Source of the DNA: Urechis unicinctus
Lineage: Eukaryota > Annelida > Polychaeta > Xenopneusta > Urechidae
DNA: 64,000 nucleotides
Assembly (NCBI GenBank): GCA_034190875.2
Contig: CM067356.1
Span: 59,258,325 to 59,322,324, forward strand
Reading direction: 5' to 3'
How positions within the stretch are numbered: the stretch's first letter is position 1; the number at the start of each line of letters is the position of its first letter. The notes beneath the pieces are model-generated. The model saw only the letters and a list, made by a program, of their open reading frames with translations, was not told the origin of the DNA and made no database searches. A program made the translations under genes and the position numbers. Positions 1 to 11,319 of the stretch are shown here, one piece after another.

Positions 1-350
1 CAGGACCAGGCCAATCCCCGGTGTCTATAAAGACACCACAATCCCCTGGTGTCCAGGCCATAAAAACATGACCAGGCCACAATAAAACATCCCCTGTGAC
101 TATATAGACCAGACCACAATAACTCATCCCCGGTTTCTATAAAGACCAGGCCACAATAACACATCCCCGGTGTCTATAAAGACCAGGCCACAATAACACA
201 TCCCTGGTGTCTATAATGACCAGGCCACAATAACACATCCCCTGTGACTATATAGACCAGACCACAATAACTCATCCCCGGTGACTATAAAGACCAGGCC
301 ACAATAACACATCCCCGGTGTCTATGGAGACCAGGCCACAATAACACATC
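1..350. repeat. 37-bp minisatellite in BCR-like intron 8
   Basis: About nine degenerate copies of a 37-bp unit built around accaggccacaataacac and ccggtgtctataaa. The array ends within 10 bp of the exon 8 splice donor at 358-357 and runs off the left edge. It lies in an intron of the minus-strand BCR-like gene. Confidence 0.9.
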
Positions 351-358
351 CCACTTAC

Positions 359-469
359 TGTACTGCCTTTGGGGTTCTGGAAGTTCTCTAGGAAGTTCTG
401 TGCGATACGGAGCGTCTTCTGGAGCAGGTCATAATCCTTGTGGCTGGCAGGTGTACAGGCAATCAGGTC
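359..469 (-). CDS. bcr: BCR-like RhoGEF, exon 8 (DH domain)
   Basis: This exon encodes 37 complete codons beginning DLIACTPASHKDYDLLQ and continuing through LRIAQNFLENF. It matches the late DH-domain helix of vertebrate BCR/ABR ([22 protein letters not shown]). The acceptor is CAG at 472-470 and the donor is a consensus GTAAGT at 358-353, both read on the minus strand. Phase is 0 at both ends. It is the last exon in the window, so the rest of the DH domain and any PH, C2 and RhoGAP domains lie beyond the left edge. Confidence 0.9.
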
Positions 470-1089
470 CTGACACAGATGATCAGGTGTGATAAAGTAC
501 AGGTGTGCCAAAAATACAGAGCAGACGATAAAGCAAAAGAGTGACTAAGCACAGTTTTAGAGCAAAGTATGATAAAGCAATCATAAAAAAGTAATGTTGA
601 TAAAGCAAGGTTACAACTGGGGACAAGTCTCAATGAGAGAGTCAACGGAATAAAGTAAGGTTACAACTGGGGACAAGCCTCAATGAGACAGCCAATGGAG
701 AAACGGAAACAGCAAAGGTAAATTATGAACAAATTCCACAAAACATTATAGCCACTCTTGGCATGGCAGGATCCAGTAGCCATTCAATGATATAAGGAGA
801 GGAAATCCCTGGACTTCAGCCACATGGTGTGAAGAAGGGGGAGAGGGGATAACATTGGGTCCATCAGTATTCACACAGAATCATGTCAGCTAACACTGCA
901 CTCTAATTCCTATATCTTTGCCCAGCAGAGCACTAACACTAAACATACATTAGCCACAATCAATGATTTCATTTGGCTGGAGTCACTGAGTACAGAAGCC
1001 ACAGCTGTTATCTACGTCAGGTTTCCTTGAAGCCAAAGCTCACAGTTCAATATCACTAGAACTGTGTAAAAAGGCTGATGTAGATAGAG

Positions 1090-1458
1090 AGATAAGGCAC
1101 GGGTGACCAGTAAGCCACAGGACATGAATAGAGCCGGTAATAGAGATACAAGGCACGGGTGACCAGTAAGCCACAGGACATGAATAGAGCCGGTAATAGA
1201 GTTATACAGTAAGCCACCGGACATGAATAGAGCCGGTAATAGAGATACAAGGCACGGGTGACCAGTAAGCCACCGGACATGAATAGAGCCGGTAATAGAG
1301 TTATAAGGCACGGGTGAACAGTAAGCCACCGGACACCGGACATGAATAGAGCCGGTAATAGAGTTATAAGGCACGGGTGACCAGTAAGCCAACGGACATG
1401 AATAGAGCCGGTAATAGAGTTATAAGGCACGGGTGACCAGTAAGCCACCGGACATGAA
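1090..1458. repeat. 56-bp minisatellite in BCR-like intron 7
   Basis: About six and a half copies of a 56-bp unit containing gtgaccagtaagccaccgg and gagccggtaatagag. Some copies are shortened, for example one unit at about 1206 lacks the aggcacgggtgacc part. Reading frames through it are repeat artefacts. Confidence 0.9.
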
Positions 1459-1713
1459 TTGAGCCAGGATTGTTACTGACAATGTTCTTCACTTCCTGGT
1501 TGAGAGAAGAACCCAGGACCGCCGACTGTGTCACCACACCCCACTATAAATACCACTTAACAAAGACTCACAACAGCCACAGGGCTATTTATAGCACTCT
1601 CATATGTAATAATAACTCTAATCCCGTACCACCCACCAATAATCACGCAAAAACGAAGAGTCACATGACAGGAAATGAGTAATAGCAATCACAACAAAGC
1701 AGCCTCCACTTAC

Positions 1714-1766
1714 ATGCAACACTAGAGAGTTCCTCTGGAATCTGACGACAGGTTTATGCACGAGTT
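1714..1766 (-). CDS. bcr: BCR-like RhoGEF, exon 7 (DH domain)
   Basis: A 53-bp exon encoding ELVHKPVVRFQRNSLVLH, with the first Glu split across the previous intron. It aligns to the conserved DH segment LETLLYKPVDRVTRSTLVLH of BCR. The acceptor is tttgcag and the donor is a consensus GTAAGT at 1713-1708. Entry is phase 1 and exit is phase 0, matching exons 6 and 8. Confidence 0.9.
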
Positions 1767-2275
1767 CTGCAAAGGAACAACACTGAACATGCAAAGGGAG
1801 CGTCAACAGACCCACTTCAAACTCCAGTCACTTTCATTTCAATAATGCGTACTTTAGTTAACACATTTTAACATATTTTTTTCTGCACATTTTGCTTAAG
1901 TCTTTTGATGGTAAAAGAAGAACTCAAAATGTGGTCTTTTTTGCCAGTTATCTGTGATATGGAACACCTGCAGTAACTTATGGTTAACATAGAAGCTCCA
2001 TGTGTGCTCAACTGAAGCATGTGGTTAAATGGCATGACAGACTTAACTTAAACAAATGATGATTGTTAATTTTGGAAAATGGAATTGTGACTATGGATGC
2101 ATTGATGCTCAGCTTAACACTAACAAGTCAAACTTCATCTGATCAGACGCTTTACAGTGAAATCAGGTGGCCGTGTACAGGGATGTATATATCCACAACA
2201 TGATCTGACAGGGTAGAAATACACCTGATTAACGACATCTAGAGGCCAACACCAACATGACAAGAAGAGGCCTAC

Positions 2276-2318
2276 CTTCTAAGTTGGGCGTTTCATCCAC
2301 GCCTTTGCACTGAATTCC
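2276..2318 (-). CDS. bcr: BCR-like RhoGEF, exon 6 (microexon)
   Basis: A 43-bp exon encoding GIQCKGVDETPNLE plus one base. It corresponds to the short variable link before the conserved LYKPVDRV motif of the BCR DH domain. The acceptor is ttggcag and the donor is GTAGGC. It enters in phase 0 and exits in phase 1, as its neighbours require. It was found by following phase and alignment, because it is too short to appear as an open frame. Confidence 0.8.
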
Positions 2319-2515
2319 CTGCCAACCAACATCCATATTGCTTATTGATTTCTATATGATCAGTATTCTATCAGTTGTCATAAACGACTTCACTGCAGGA
2401 TTGTCAATAATTACACATTGACACAACATAGATGAATATCCCGGAGCTGACGGGATGTCGACACTAAGAGCACCTCATAATACGCAGATGAGTGTCATAT
2501 TATTATTCGCTTCAC

Positions 2516-2626
2516 CTGGGTAAGGTCACGGAAGATCGGGTTTTCTGACGTGCACTTGTTGATGCGTTCCACGGCTTTGTGGTAATTGGCCAAGTAGTCA
2601 GTGGCTACTGGGTACTCCGCTAATGC
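2516..2626 (-). CDS. bcr: BCR-like RhoGEF, exon 5 (DH domain)
   Basis: Thirty-seven codons reading ALAEYPVATDYLANYHKAVE then RINKCTSENPIFRDLTQ. This matches the BCR DH stretch LGVYRAFVDNYGVAMEMAEK. The acceptor is gtgtatgcag at 2636-2627 and the donor is CAG|GTGAAG at 2515. The acceptor itself is the first unit of the 34-bp minisatellite at 2627-3836, so this intron end has been amplified in tandem. Confidence 0.9.
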
Positions 2627-3836
2627 CTGCATACACAGACCACATCATTACAGGAAATGTCTGCATACACACACCACATCATTACAGGGAATGTCAGCAT
2701 ACACACACCACATCATTATAGGGAATGTCTGCATACACACACCACATCATTACAGGGAATGTCTGCAGACACACACCACATCATTACAGGGAATGCCTGC
2801 ATACACACACCACATGCTACAGGGAACGTCTGCATACACACACCACATGCTACAGGGAATGTCTGCATACATACACCACACCATTACAGGGAATATCTGC
2901 ATACACACACCACATCATTACAGGGAATGTCTGCATACACACACCACATCATTACAGAGAATGTCTGCATACGTACACCACATCATTACAGAGAATGCCT
3001 GCATACACACACCACATCATTACAGAGAATGTCAGCATACACACACCACGTCATTACAGGGAATGTCTGCATTCACACACCACATCATTACAGAGAATGT
3101 CTGCATACGCACACCATGTCATTACAAAGAATGTCTGCATACACACACCACACCATTACAAAGAATGTCAGCATACACACACCACGTCATTACAGGGAAT
3201 GTCTGCATAAACACACACCACACCATTACAAAGAATGTCAGCATACACACACCACATCATTACAGGGAATGTCTGCATACACACACCACACCATTACAAA
3301 GAATGTCAGCATACACACACCACGTCATTACATGGAATGTCTGCATACACACACCACACCATTACAAAGAATGTCAGCATACACACACCACATCATTACA
3401 GGGAATGTCTGCATACACACACCACACCATTACAAAGAATGTCAGCATACCCACACCACGTCATTACAGGGAATGTCGGCATACACACACCACACCATTA
3501 CAAAGAATGTCTACATACACACACCACATCATTACAGGGAATGCCTGCATACACACACCACACCATTACAAAGAATGTCTGCATACACACACCACATCAT
3601 TACAGGGAATGTCTGCATACACACACCACACCATTACAAAGAATGTCTACATACACACACCACATCATTACAGGGAATGTCTGCATACACACACCACACC
3701 ATTACAAAGAATGTCTACATACACACACATCATTACAATCTGCATTACACACATGCCCATGCATAAGAACACATACACACACCATTATCAACAGGGAATG
3801 TCTGCATACACACACCACACCATTACAGATAATGTC
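2627..3836. repeat. 34-bp minisatellite amplifying a splice-acceptor-like unit
   Basis: About 35 copies of a 34-bp unit (gcatacacacaccacatcat, then tacagggaatgtct) in intron 4, with two main variants: cattacaggg and cattacaaag. The array starts exactly at the exon 5 acceptor. Read on the minus strand (gene sense), each unit ends gtgtgtgtatgcag, so it repeats the 3' splice-site sequence. Long frames through it on the plus strand are repeat artefacts. Confidence 0.95.
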
Positions 3837-4263
3837 TGAATCAACGTTCCTCATATCATACGTTGTCTTTGGAACTAGAAGCCTCTTTCAGGGTCAGCTA
3901 CGGCCAGATACTAGTTACCTAAGGGAACACCCACATTCCACATATATCTCAAACTGGATGCAGTGCATAGTTTTAGAAATAGTTGACATCAGCACTTAAC
4001 AGGAGAGGTCAGGTCAGGTCAATAACTGTCAACCAATGACAGCTAACTAGAGTAATAAAACTGAGTTAAAGAACAGCCACGCAGCCCAAGGGTTACCTTC
4101 ATCTGGTTCATCCATTTATACAGAACCCAGTCGCTTTAACAAGCAATGCAAATAGAAATAGTCATGGAATTTAAGGACAAATTATGGTGGGATTTCACGA
4201 GCTGAAAATAGAATTCACCTGACTTGAATGTTATACGACAAACATTGAATATGAAAGGCCCAC

Positions 4264-4449
4264 CAGTATTTTGAAGTTTTCCGCAATTTCTTGATCTGGC
4301 TTCCAGTCTTGCACTTTAGGTTCAAGGTCACGTATGAATCTGTAGTGGATCTGATGAAGTTCGGGGATCTTGAAGAATATGACCTTGATGTCATCTGAGG
4401 TGATGACACTTTGAGGGGTGTCAGCCACGTTCTTAAATGTCTGCATGTA
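4264..4449 (-). CDS. bcr: BCR-like RhoGEF, exon 4 (DH domain)
   Basis: Sixty-two codons starting YMQTFKNVADTPQSVIT and including the hallmark IKVIFFKIPELHQIHYRF. This is the DH conserved region matching BCR QIETIFFKVPELYEIHKEF. It is followed by DLEPKVQDW, like the BCR GLFPRVQQW. The acceptor is cttacag and the donor is CTG|GTGGGC. Phase is 0 at both ends. This exon is the strongest single piece of evidence that the gene is a BCR/ABR-family RhoGEF. Confidence 0.93.
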
Positions 4450-4668
4450 CTGTAAGCAGAAACAACACCAGAGAGATACACTTCCTGTCGGCAATAACTG
4501 GTACTGTAAGTACATGACGTGGCACGGCAAATCACGATCAAACGCAACAAAGAACAGATACACAAAACAGGACAGACACAGAGAGGTGGTACAGATACAC
4601 AAAATGGGACACAGACAGAGAGGTGGTACAGATATACAATATTCACATATTCACAATATGCCGACGGT

Positions 4669-4744
4669 ATGAGGATGTCTAACGAGGCCACATAGACACA
4701 GGTACACTACCCACCTGCATGAGGATGTCTAACGAGGCCACATA
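4669..4744. repeat. Partial duplication of exon 3 end
   Basis: A 26-bp block at 4719-4744, the 3' end of exon 3, recurs at 4669-4694 inside intron 3, 50 bp away. The intronic copy lacks the CAG|GTGGGT donor, so it is a dead partial exon copy. Confidence 0.8.
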
Positions 4745-4837
4745 AGCGTGTTCACTATGCAGAATGCTGGTGACCAGCAGTTTGCGAGTCTGTGTTTTCT
4801 CACTTTCCACCCCGAGAGGCACAACCACCTCAATATG
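4715..4837 (-). CDS. bcr: BCR-like RhoGEF, exon 3 (start of DH domain)
   Basis: Forty-one codons from HIEVVVPLGVESEK through TQTRKLLVTSILHSEHAYVA and SLDILMQ. They match the first helix of the BCR DH domain (MRKWVLSGILASEETYLSHLEAL). The acceptor is gtgtcag and the donor is CAG|GTGGGT at 4714. Entry in phase 0 agrees with exon 2. Confidence 0.92.
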
Positions 4838-5103
4838 CTGACACAGCACAAAACACAGCATCATGCCAACACTCGGTAAATTATTCGACAGTACACTTAA
4901 GACTTTTGGTGATCACAAATCAAGTTATTAAAATTGTGCAAGATAAGTGAACAACATATCAAATTAGCTTATCTGTTTATCATGGAAGGTTATAGTGTGC
5001 AAGACGAACAGAGAAAAGATTTGCATTAATTTTGGAATTCATCAAAATATGACAAGACACACTTAACAAGACACCAACACAGTTTCTAAGCAGTAGAGAC
5101 ATG

Positions 5104-5366
5104 AATTACATCACACACTGCATACGTCACATTTTGCACCCATGACAACACACGGGATTACATCACACTGCATACGTCACATTTTGCACCCATGACAACA
5201 CACTGGATTACATCACACACTGCATACGTCACATTTTGCACCCATGACACCACACTGAATTACATCACACACTGCATACGTCACATTTTGCACCCATGAC
5301 ACCACACTGAATTACATCACACACTGCATACGTCACATTTTGCACCCATGACACCACACTGGATTA
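5104..5366. repeat. 52-bp minisatellite next to exon 2 donor
   Basis: Five copies with a 50-52-bp period, marked by gcatacgtcacattttgca. The array ends about 25 bp from the exon 2 donor at 5392. Confidence 0.9.
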
Positions 5367-5392
5367 CAGATGACGCCACACATGGGACTCAC

Positions 5393-5511
5393 ATGTGTAG
5401 TCTCATCCTCAGAGACAGAGTCGCTTTCTGTAGCCATTGTCATGCTCCCTCTCTTCCTCCATGCTGACCCATCAGGGTTAGTTCCTCCAAAGATCCCCGC
5501 CTGGGTCTCCA
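5393..5511 (-). CDS. bcr: BCR-like RhoGEF, exon 2 (linker)
   Basis: A 119-bp exon: 2 bases completing a Val codon, then ETQAGIFGGTNPDGSAWRKR and an acidic Ser-rich tail (ESDSVSEDETTH). It lies between the disordered N-terminus and the DH domain. The acceptor is gtgtgtgtag and the donor is a strong GTGAGT at 5392-5387. Phase 1 entry fits the exon 1 donor and phase 0 exit fits exon 3. There is no clear homologue by eye, so the call rests on phase and splice-site agreement. Confidence 0.75.
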
Positions 5512-5574
5512 CTACACACACACAAGACCAGACATGAGGACAGACCACAGTAGTGAATCGGGTAGCATCAGACT

Positions 5575-5898
5575 GACCTGATTCAGCACATGGCCTCGGC
5601 AATAGATGACCTGATTCAGCACATGACCTCGGCAATAGATGACCTGATTCAGCACATGACCTCGGCAATAGATGACCTGATTCAGCACATGACCTCGGCA
5701 ATAGAGGACCTGATTCAGCACATGACCTCGGCAATAGATGACCTGATTCAGCACATGACCTCGGCAATAGATGACCTGATTCAGCACATGACCTTGGCAA
5801 TAGAGGACCTGATTCAGCACATGACTTGGCAATAGAGGATCTGATTCAGCACATGACCTTGGCAATAGAGGACCTGATTCAGCACATGACCTCAGCAA
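5575..5898. repeat. 33-bp minisatellite in intron 1
   Basis: About ten copies of a 33-bp unit (tgacctgattcagcacatga, then cctcggcaataga). Because 33 is a multiple of three, several frames stay open on both strands. These are not genes. The array starts about 60 bp from the exon 2 acceptor. Confidence 0.92.
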
Positions 5899-5959
5899 TA
5901 GATGGGGAAAAGTGGGGAATACACGCAGATTACGAGGAAGAAGATCAAGATGGTAACGC

Positions 5960-6260
5960 TCATTTGAGGGCCTGTCATCACGAGCCGTCTCACTGGACCA
6001 GGCCGCATTACCAGCCTCCTGTCATCACGAGCCGTCTCACTGGACCAGGCCGCATTACCAGCCTCCTGTCTAGACGCCTTAGGGCAGTGTTGCATATATG
6101 GCCCTCCCAAAGACCTTCCCACTCAATCACCAGGATCCCATTGTCCACTGACACGAGTCGCAACCCACGGCCAACAGGTTTCCCCCTATTGGTCACCTCT
6201 AACAACATGCAGGAGGATACAGCGGACCTATTCTACCCCCGGACCCACAAGGGGTCGGTT
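5960..6260 (-). repeat. Dispersed repeat, copy A
   Basis: This copy shares a diverged block with 11320-11485, including ggatcccattgtcca, cacgagtcgcaa and ccacggccaacagg. It also contains an internal duplication of about 50 bp (cctgtcatcacgagccgtct) at about 5976-6067. The minus-strand frame (GRGLRLVSVDNGILVIEW) looks faintly like an SRCR domain, but recurrence in cis and a resemblance to mollusc interspersed repeats favour a transposable-element remnant. Confidence 0.6.
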
Positions 6261-6879
6261 GTGATGTCATTCACAGGAAGACAATCTAACATTCATCATG
6301 ATCGTAGCAACATTTCTAAATCAACATTTGGATGAACAGAAACTATATATTCAGATGCTTTTTTCAGTTCTTCAACTGAAAAATGGGTTTTTGATTTCAA
6401 AAGACCATTGGGTTTTGGTTATCAGCAGACAGTGAATGTAAACTAAATGGCCTCTAGGTTTGTCTGACAGAGATTCAGGTTTTGTGAAGTGCTGACTCAG
6501 GTTACTAGAGGCATTGCTCCCTACACAGCTCATATCACAGCTGTGGGATCATGTCATCAATGAGATCATCATCTGTGGGATCACACAGCTGAGGGAAAAT
6601 GACAGCTGTGGTATGAACCATGGATCATGCCAGCTGTGGGTAATGACAACCATGATATCAAGACAGCTGCAGGATGACAGCAGCGGGTTCTTGGCAGCTG
6701 AGAGACCTTGGCTGTTGTGGGATCAGGACAGCTGTGGTAGCCTGGAAGCTGGCTGTAACTGTTTACCAGTGTACCATAAACTTAGTAGTAGAGAACAACA
6801 CGGGCTACCGCAAGCAAGCAGCGCTGTATATCTCTATGGTGATGTCTCCATGGTTACCTTCTTGTACTTTTATGACTAC

Positions 6880-7026
6880 ATCTCCACTGACACTGGGCGC
6901 TAAAGCCAACGACACTGGCTGCTAGAGCCAATGACACTGGCTGCTAGAACCACTGAAACTGTGCGCTAGAGCCACTGACACTGGGCGCTAGGGTCACTGA
7001 CACTGAGTGCTAGAACCACTGACACC
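6880..7026. repeat. Short degenerate tandem repeat (~22 bp)
   Basis: About six imperfect copies of gctagagccactgacactgg. Just upstream, 6530-6740 has scattered copies of acagctgtggg without strict periodicity. Confidence 0.7.
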
Positions 7027-7871
7027 AGAAACACGTAGACGTCCAGCGGAGTTCTCATCCGCTCAAATCAAACCGTAATATACGCGTTCCATTGTAGAGC
7101 GCTTGGGGGTGGTGAGGGGGGCTGGGGGGAGGTGGTTGAAGGAAGGTCATCTGTCAAAGCGCGAAACTCGGCCTTCAAACCAAACCTTCAGGGGGCTGTA
7201 AACATTGGACTTCAAAGAAACCAAACCAATGAATAAGCGTAGAGGGGTTAATCCGGGTGACGTCATTGGTTTATGATGTATCACGTGGTTATATTTACCT
7301 TCATCGCAACAAGCAATCGACTCATCTATAGGACATGACATAATTACCTCACCGCGTTCCAACGACGCCATCGTCAACAGCGGAACTACGAATGCAGTTC
7401 AATTGACTATTGGAAGTATTCCGCGAATCCGTCTTAATGGCTACCTGAAGTGGGTGGGGAATAGTAAGGTGAGAGGGAGTGGGGGTGGAGAAATATGCGT
7501 GCGGTGTGCGTGCGTGTGGTGTGCGTGCGTGTGTCTGTGTGTGTCCCGGAAATGAAGTCAACGACTTACGCAGTCGTAACCTCATGGGGACAGGTTTTAT
7601 GTTAAAGAAGAGAAGTGGTCATGGTTGGTGATGATATGTTGACGCGATCAGCCCTATTGAAGGTCGTCTCAAGGCGTGTATGTCATCCTTCACATCGACA
7701 GCCCGTTTAGTAAACAATGACTCACTAGACGCATGGAAAGTCGACACTACTCTCAGTTCTAAAAGTTCATCTGTTCAAACTGTCGCTTGGAAACCTAACA
7801 CGGGATCCGAGCGCGTGAGATGACAACAGCAGAGTTCTGAACGCCTCACGACCCGTGGCGAAATGGGTATC

Positions 7872-9021
7872 AGGTCAACTCGACACCTTGCCAACTCGAC
7901 CCCCGTATATTACCAACTCGACACCTAACCTGCTACCAACTCGACCCCTCGCCAACTCGACACCTGTTTCCGTTTTTATTGTAATATGAATAGACTAACT
8001 GTATTTGCTTTTAATTTTAATTTACAATTTAATATCTCTCAAGTGTTTTGTGTTTTAATAAAAAAAGTATCTATCTATCTATCTGCATACTTAAAATCAA
8101 ATAATTACGTGTGTTAGCGATGCATTGATGGTTGAAATTGTACGTACTGCTCGTCTGTATAGAACTCTATCTATTCCCGTACCACAGGTACGATGTTGCC
8201 ATCTCTGGCAGACAACGCACTGCAGTGCTTCTTGAAGAGTTGTAACAGTCCGATTACACGAAATACAGGCCATATCGAATGATCAACTGACAAACAGATT
8301 GACTGCCAGAGAGTGTAGTGAATTATGATATTTTTTAGGTAGCTTATATACAATTTCATATAACGTCGTTGAAGGGTGAGAATCACACCTCAGTCTCAAT
8401 GACGCGCAAATCAAAGTGTTTGCGTCCTGTACGTCATGACAAATGAGTTGTGAAAACGCGAGTTCGGAGTACACGATCAAGGGGTACATGACGTGACACA
8501 TGGTGAGTTGTGAAAACGCGAGTACACGATCAAGGGGATACTGTGACGTGACACATGGTGAGTTGTGAAGATCTACATTTAATTTTTTTTATTTTCATGA
8601 TCACATTAAAATTATGAAGTGATAGAAGACAATTAACGTACATTTTTTGTGTTAAGATGGCTTACCAGCGATGAAGAAATATTGATGTCATTTCGTATGA
8701 TAGTACTATGGCATTTAAGTATATACGGCAATGTAACAATCGACAGTATATAAAAAAACCCATGAAAATATGCTATATTTTTGGCCCGTGAACACGAGGT
8801 CATAATCATCACACACCAGCACATGCAGAAATTACGTTGCTTAACATATAACCTCAAACATATAACCTCAAACATTATATTAGAACATTCATCAGAACAC
8901 CTCATTTAGATGGTCGATCAAAGGGTGTCGAGTTGGCTTGCGGTCGAGTTGGCTGGGTGTCGAGTTGGTAGTGGCAGGGGTCGAGTTGGCAAGGTGTCGA
9001 GTTGGCAAGGTGTCGAGTTGA
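7872..9021. mobile_element. Fold-back type element with repetitive inverted ends
   Basis: The left end (about 7872-7972) and right end (about 8915-9021) are inverted copies made of a short motif, ccaactcgacacc or its reverse complement gtcgagttgg, at roughly 15-25-bp spacing. The outermost parts match over ggtcaactcgacaccttgcc. The intervening 0.95 kb is AT-rich, has a short tatc run near 8070 and a local duplication near 8445-8565 (gtgacacatggtgagttgtg), and no recognisable gene. The arrangement fits a non-autonomous fold-back element; no target duplication is obvious. Confidence 0.65.
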
Positions 9022-9071
9022 CCAGCATCCGCAAAATGCACCCGTCAATCGCGGACATTCATGGAACTCTG

Positions 9072-9375
9072 CTTAGACAAGTCCAGTTCCATGCTTAGAC
9101 CGGTCCAGCTCCATGCTTAGACCAGTCCAGCTCCATGCTTAGACAGGTCCAGCTCCATGCTTAGACAGGTCCAGCTCCATGCTTAGACCAGTCCAGCTCC
9201 ATGCTTAGACAGGTCCAGCTCCATGCTTAGACAGGTCCAGCTTAATGCTTAGTCAGGTCCAGCTCCATGCTTAAACAGGTGCAGCTTAATGCTTAGACAG
9301 GTCCAGCTCCAAGCGTAGACAGGTCCAGCTCCATGCTTAGACAGGTCCAGCTCCATGCTTAGACCGGTCCAGCGC
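9072..9375. repeat. 22-bp minisatellite
   Basis: About 13 copies of caggtccagctccatgctta plus ga, beginning about 50 bp after the fold-back element. Confidence 0.92.
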
Positions 9376-9634
9376 CAACATTAGTAGTTGAGCCACACCT
9401 ACATCAACTGCCTGACCAAACTAACATCAATTCCTCGATGAAGTCAACCTCACATTCAATCACAGATAAATACCTGACTAAGACGGACGTACGCTATTCG
9501 CGTCTTACGAACAACCCACATGGTCAGTGCGCGTGTACTGACGTCAGTGACATTTACTCTCCGACAACAACATCCCCCCACCACCACCTACACGGTTAGA
9601 TCGATCAATTACTGGGCCATGACAGCACTGTATA

Positions 9635-10565
9635 ATGGTGTGACGTTACGACACCGCCCTACGCCGTAAGAGGGTACTATGATGTGACGTTACAACACTG
9701 CCCTACGCCGTAAGAGGGTACAATGGTGTAACGTTACAACACCGCCCTACGCCGTAAGAGGGTACTATGATGTGACGTTACAACACCGCCCTACGCCGTA
9801 AGAGGGTACTATGATGTGACGTTACAACATTGCCCTACGCCGTAAGAGGGTACTAAGGTGTGACGTTACGACAGCGCTTTACGCCGTGAGAGGGTACTAT
9901 GTTGTGTCGTTACGACGGCGCCCTACGCCATGAGAGGGCACTATGGTGTGACGTTACAACATCGCCCTACGCCGTAAGAGGGTACTATGGTGTAACGTTA
10001 CAACACCGCCGCCCTAAGAGGCCGTAAGAGGGTACGCCGTATGGTGTGACGTTACAACACCGCCCTACGCCGTAAGAGGGTACTATGATGTGACGTTACA
10101 ACATTGCCCTACGCCGTAAGAGGGTACTATGGTGTAACGTTACAACACCGCCCTACGCCGTAAAAGGGTACTATGGTGTGACGTTACGACGAGGTAAGAG
10201 GGTACTATGGTGTGTTACAACACCGCCCTACGCCGTAAGAGGGTACTATGGTGTAACGTTACAACACCGCCCCCTACGTCTCGCGTAAGAGGGTACTATG
10301 TATGTGACGTTACAACACCGCCCTACGCCGTAAGAGGGTACTATAAGAGGGTACTATGGTGTAACGTTACAACACCGCCCTACGCCGTAAGGGTACTATG
10401 GGTACTACGCCGTAAGAGGGTACTATGATGTGACGTTACAACACCGCCCTACGCCGTAAGAGGGTACTATGTGTAAAGTTACAACACCGCCCTACGGTAA
10501 AGGGTACTAATGACGGCCCTACAAAGGGTACTATGATTTTAAGCCACGCCGTAAGAGGGTACATC
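9635..10565. repeat. 44-bp minisatellite, decaying rightwards
   Basis: About 20 copies of a 44-bp unit (tacgccgtaagagggtacta, then tggtgtgacgttacaacacc). Copies are regular on the left and increasingly rearranged after about 10000. Confidence 0.92.
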
Positions 10566-10584
10566 TGTAAGTCTAAATGTGGCA

Positions 10585-10745
10585 ACTGATCCCGCGATAA
10601 CAGAGCCCCAGACACAGCTAATAGTCGCGGTCAAGGACGAATAAGAACGCTAAGAACAGTGATCGTCAAAATGTAGGAAGTGGTTGTGATCCCGCGATAA
10701 CAGAGCCCCAGACACAGCTAATAGTCGCGGTCAAGGACGAATAAG
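10585..10745. repeat. Two-copy direct repeat (102-bp period)
   Basis: A block of about 58 bp starting gatcccgcgataacagagcc occurs twice with nearly no change, separated by about 43 bp. Confidence 0.85.
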
Positions 10746-10756
10746 TCAGGTAGAGT

Positions 10757-11036
10757 ATCGTATGTATGAAGTGGTTGTTCGTTGTCGGGGAGAGAATATA
10801 GGAAGTGGGTGTCCGTTGTCAGGGAGAGAATGTAGGCAGTGGTTATTTGTTGTCAGGGAGAGAATGAAGAAAGTGGTTGTTCGTTGTCAGGGAGAGAATG
10901 TAGGAAGTGGTTGTTGGTTGTCAGGGAGAGAATGTAGGAAGTGGTTGTTGGTTGTCAGGGAGAGAATGTAGGAAGTGGTTGTTGGTTGTCAGGGAGAGAA
11001 TGTAGGAAGTGGTTGTTGGTTGTCAGGGAGAGAATG
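10757..11036. repeat. 34-bp minisatellite
   Basis: About eight copies of gtcagggagagaatgtagga followed by agtggttgttggtt. Confidence 0.9.
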
Positions 11037-11049
11037 TAGATAAGCCTTT

Positions 11050-11143
11050 ACGGTAAGGTAAGGTAAGGTAAGGTAAGGTAAGGTAAGGTAAGGTAAGGTA
11101 AGGTAAGGTAAGGTAAGGTAAGGTAAGGTAAGGTAAGGTAAGG
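11050..11143. repeat. (GGTAA)n microsatellite
   Basis: About 18 perfect copies of a 5-bp unit. It does not match a canonical telomere repeat. Confidence 0.95.
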
Positions 11144-11319
11144 TATATAGGGTTTGACGGCACGCCAACACTCATGTGTTATATGGTGCCAAGAAAGGTT
11201 AATAGATAAGATTGACCTGATTAAGCAGCCGACTTCTAGGATAAATGAAAATGGCGATGAAAAAGATAAAAATGGAAACGATTATCCTAGGGCAAGTCGT
11301 CGCAAGCCGATTGACTGAA

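Noticed and set aside
2601-3999. Long His/Thr-rich plus-strand frames
   Set aside because: They are the 34-bp minisatellite read in three frames; the real coding exon lies on the minus strand at 2516-2626.
5892-6208. SRCR domain plus transmembrane exon on the minus strand
   Set aside because: The likeness is weak, there is no splice support, and the sequence recurs at 11320-11485 as an interspersed repeat.
9072-11036. Successive regular repeats that might suggest a CRISPR array
   Set aside because: The units are directly tandem with no unique spacers and no cas genes, in a eukaryotic intron.
11050-11143. (GGTAA)n as an interstitial telomere
   Set aside because: It does not match the TTAGGG-type metazoan telomere unit.
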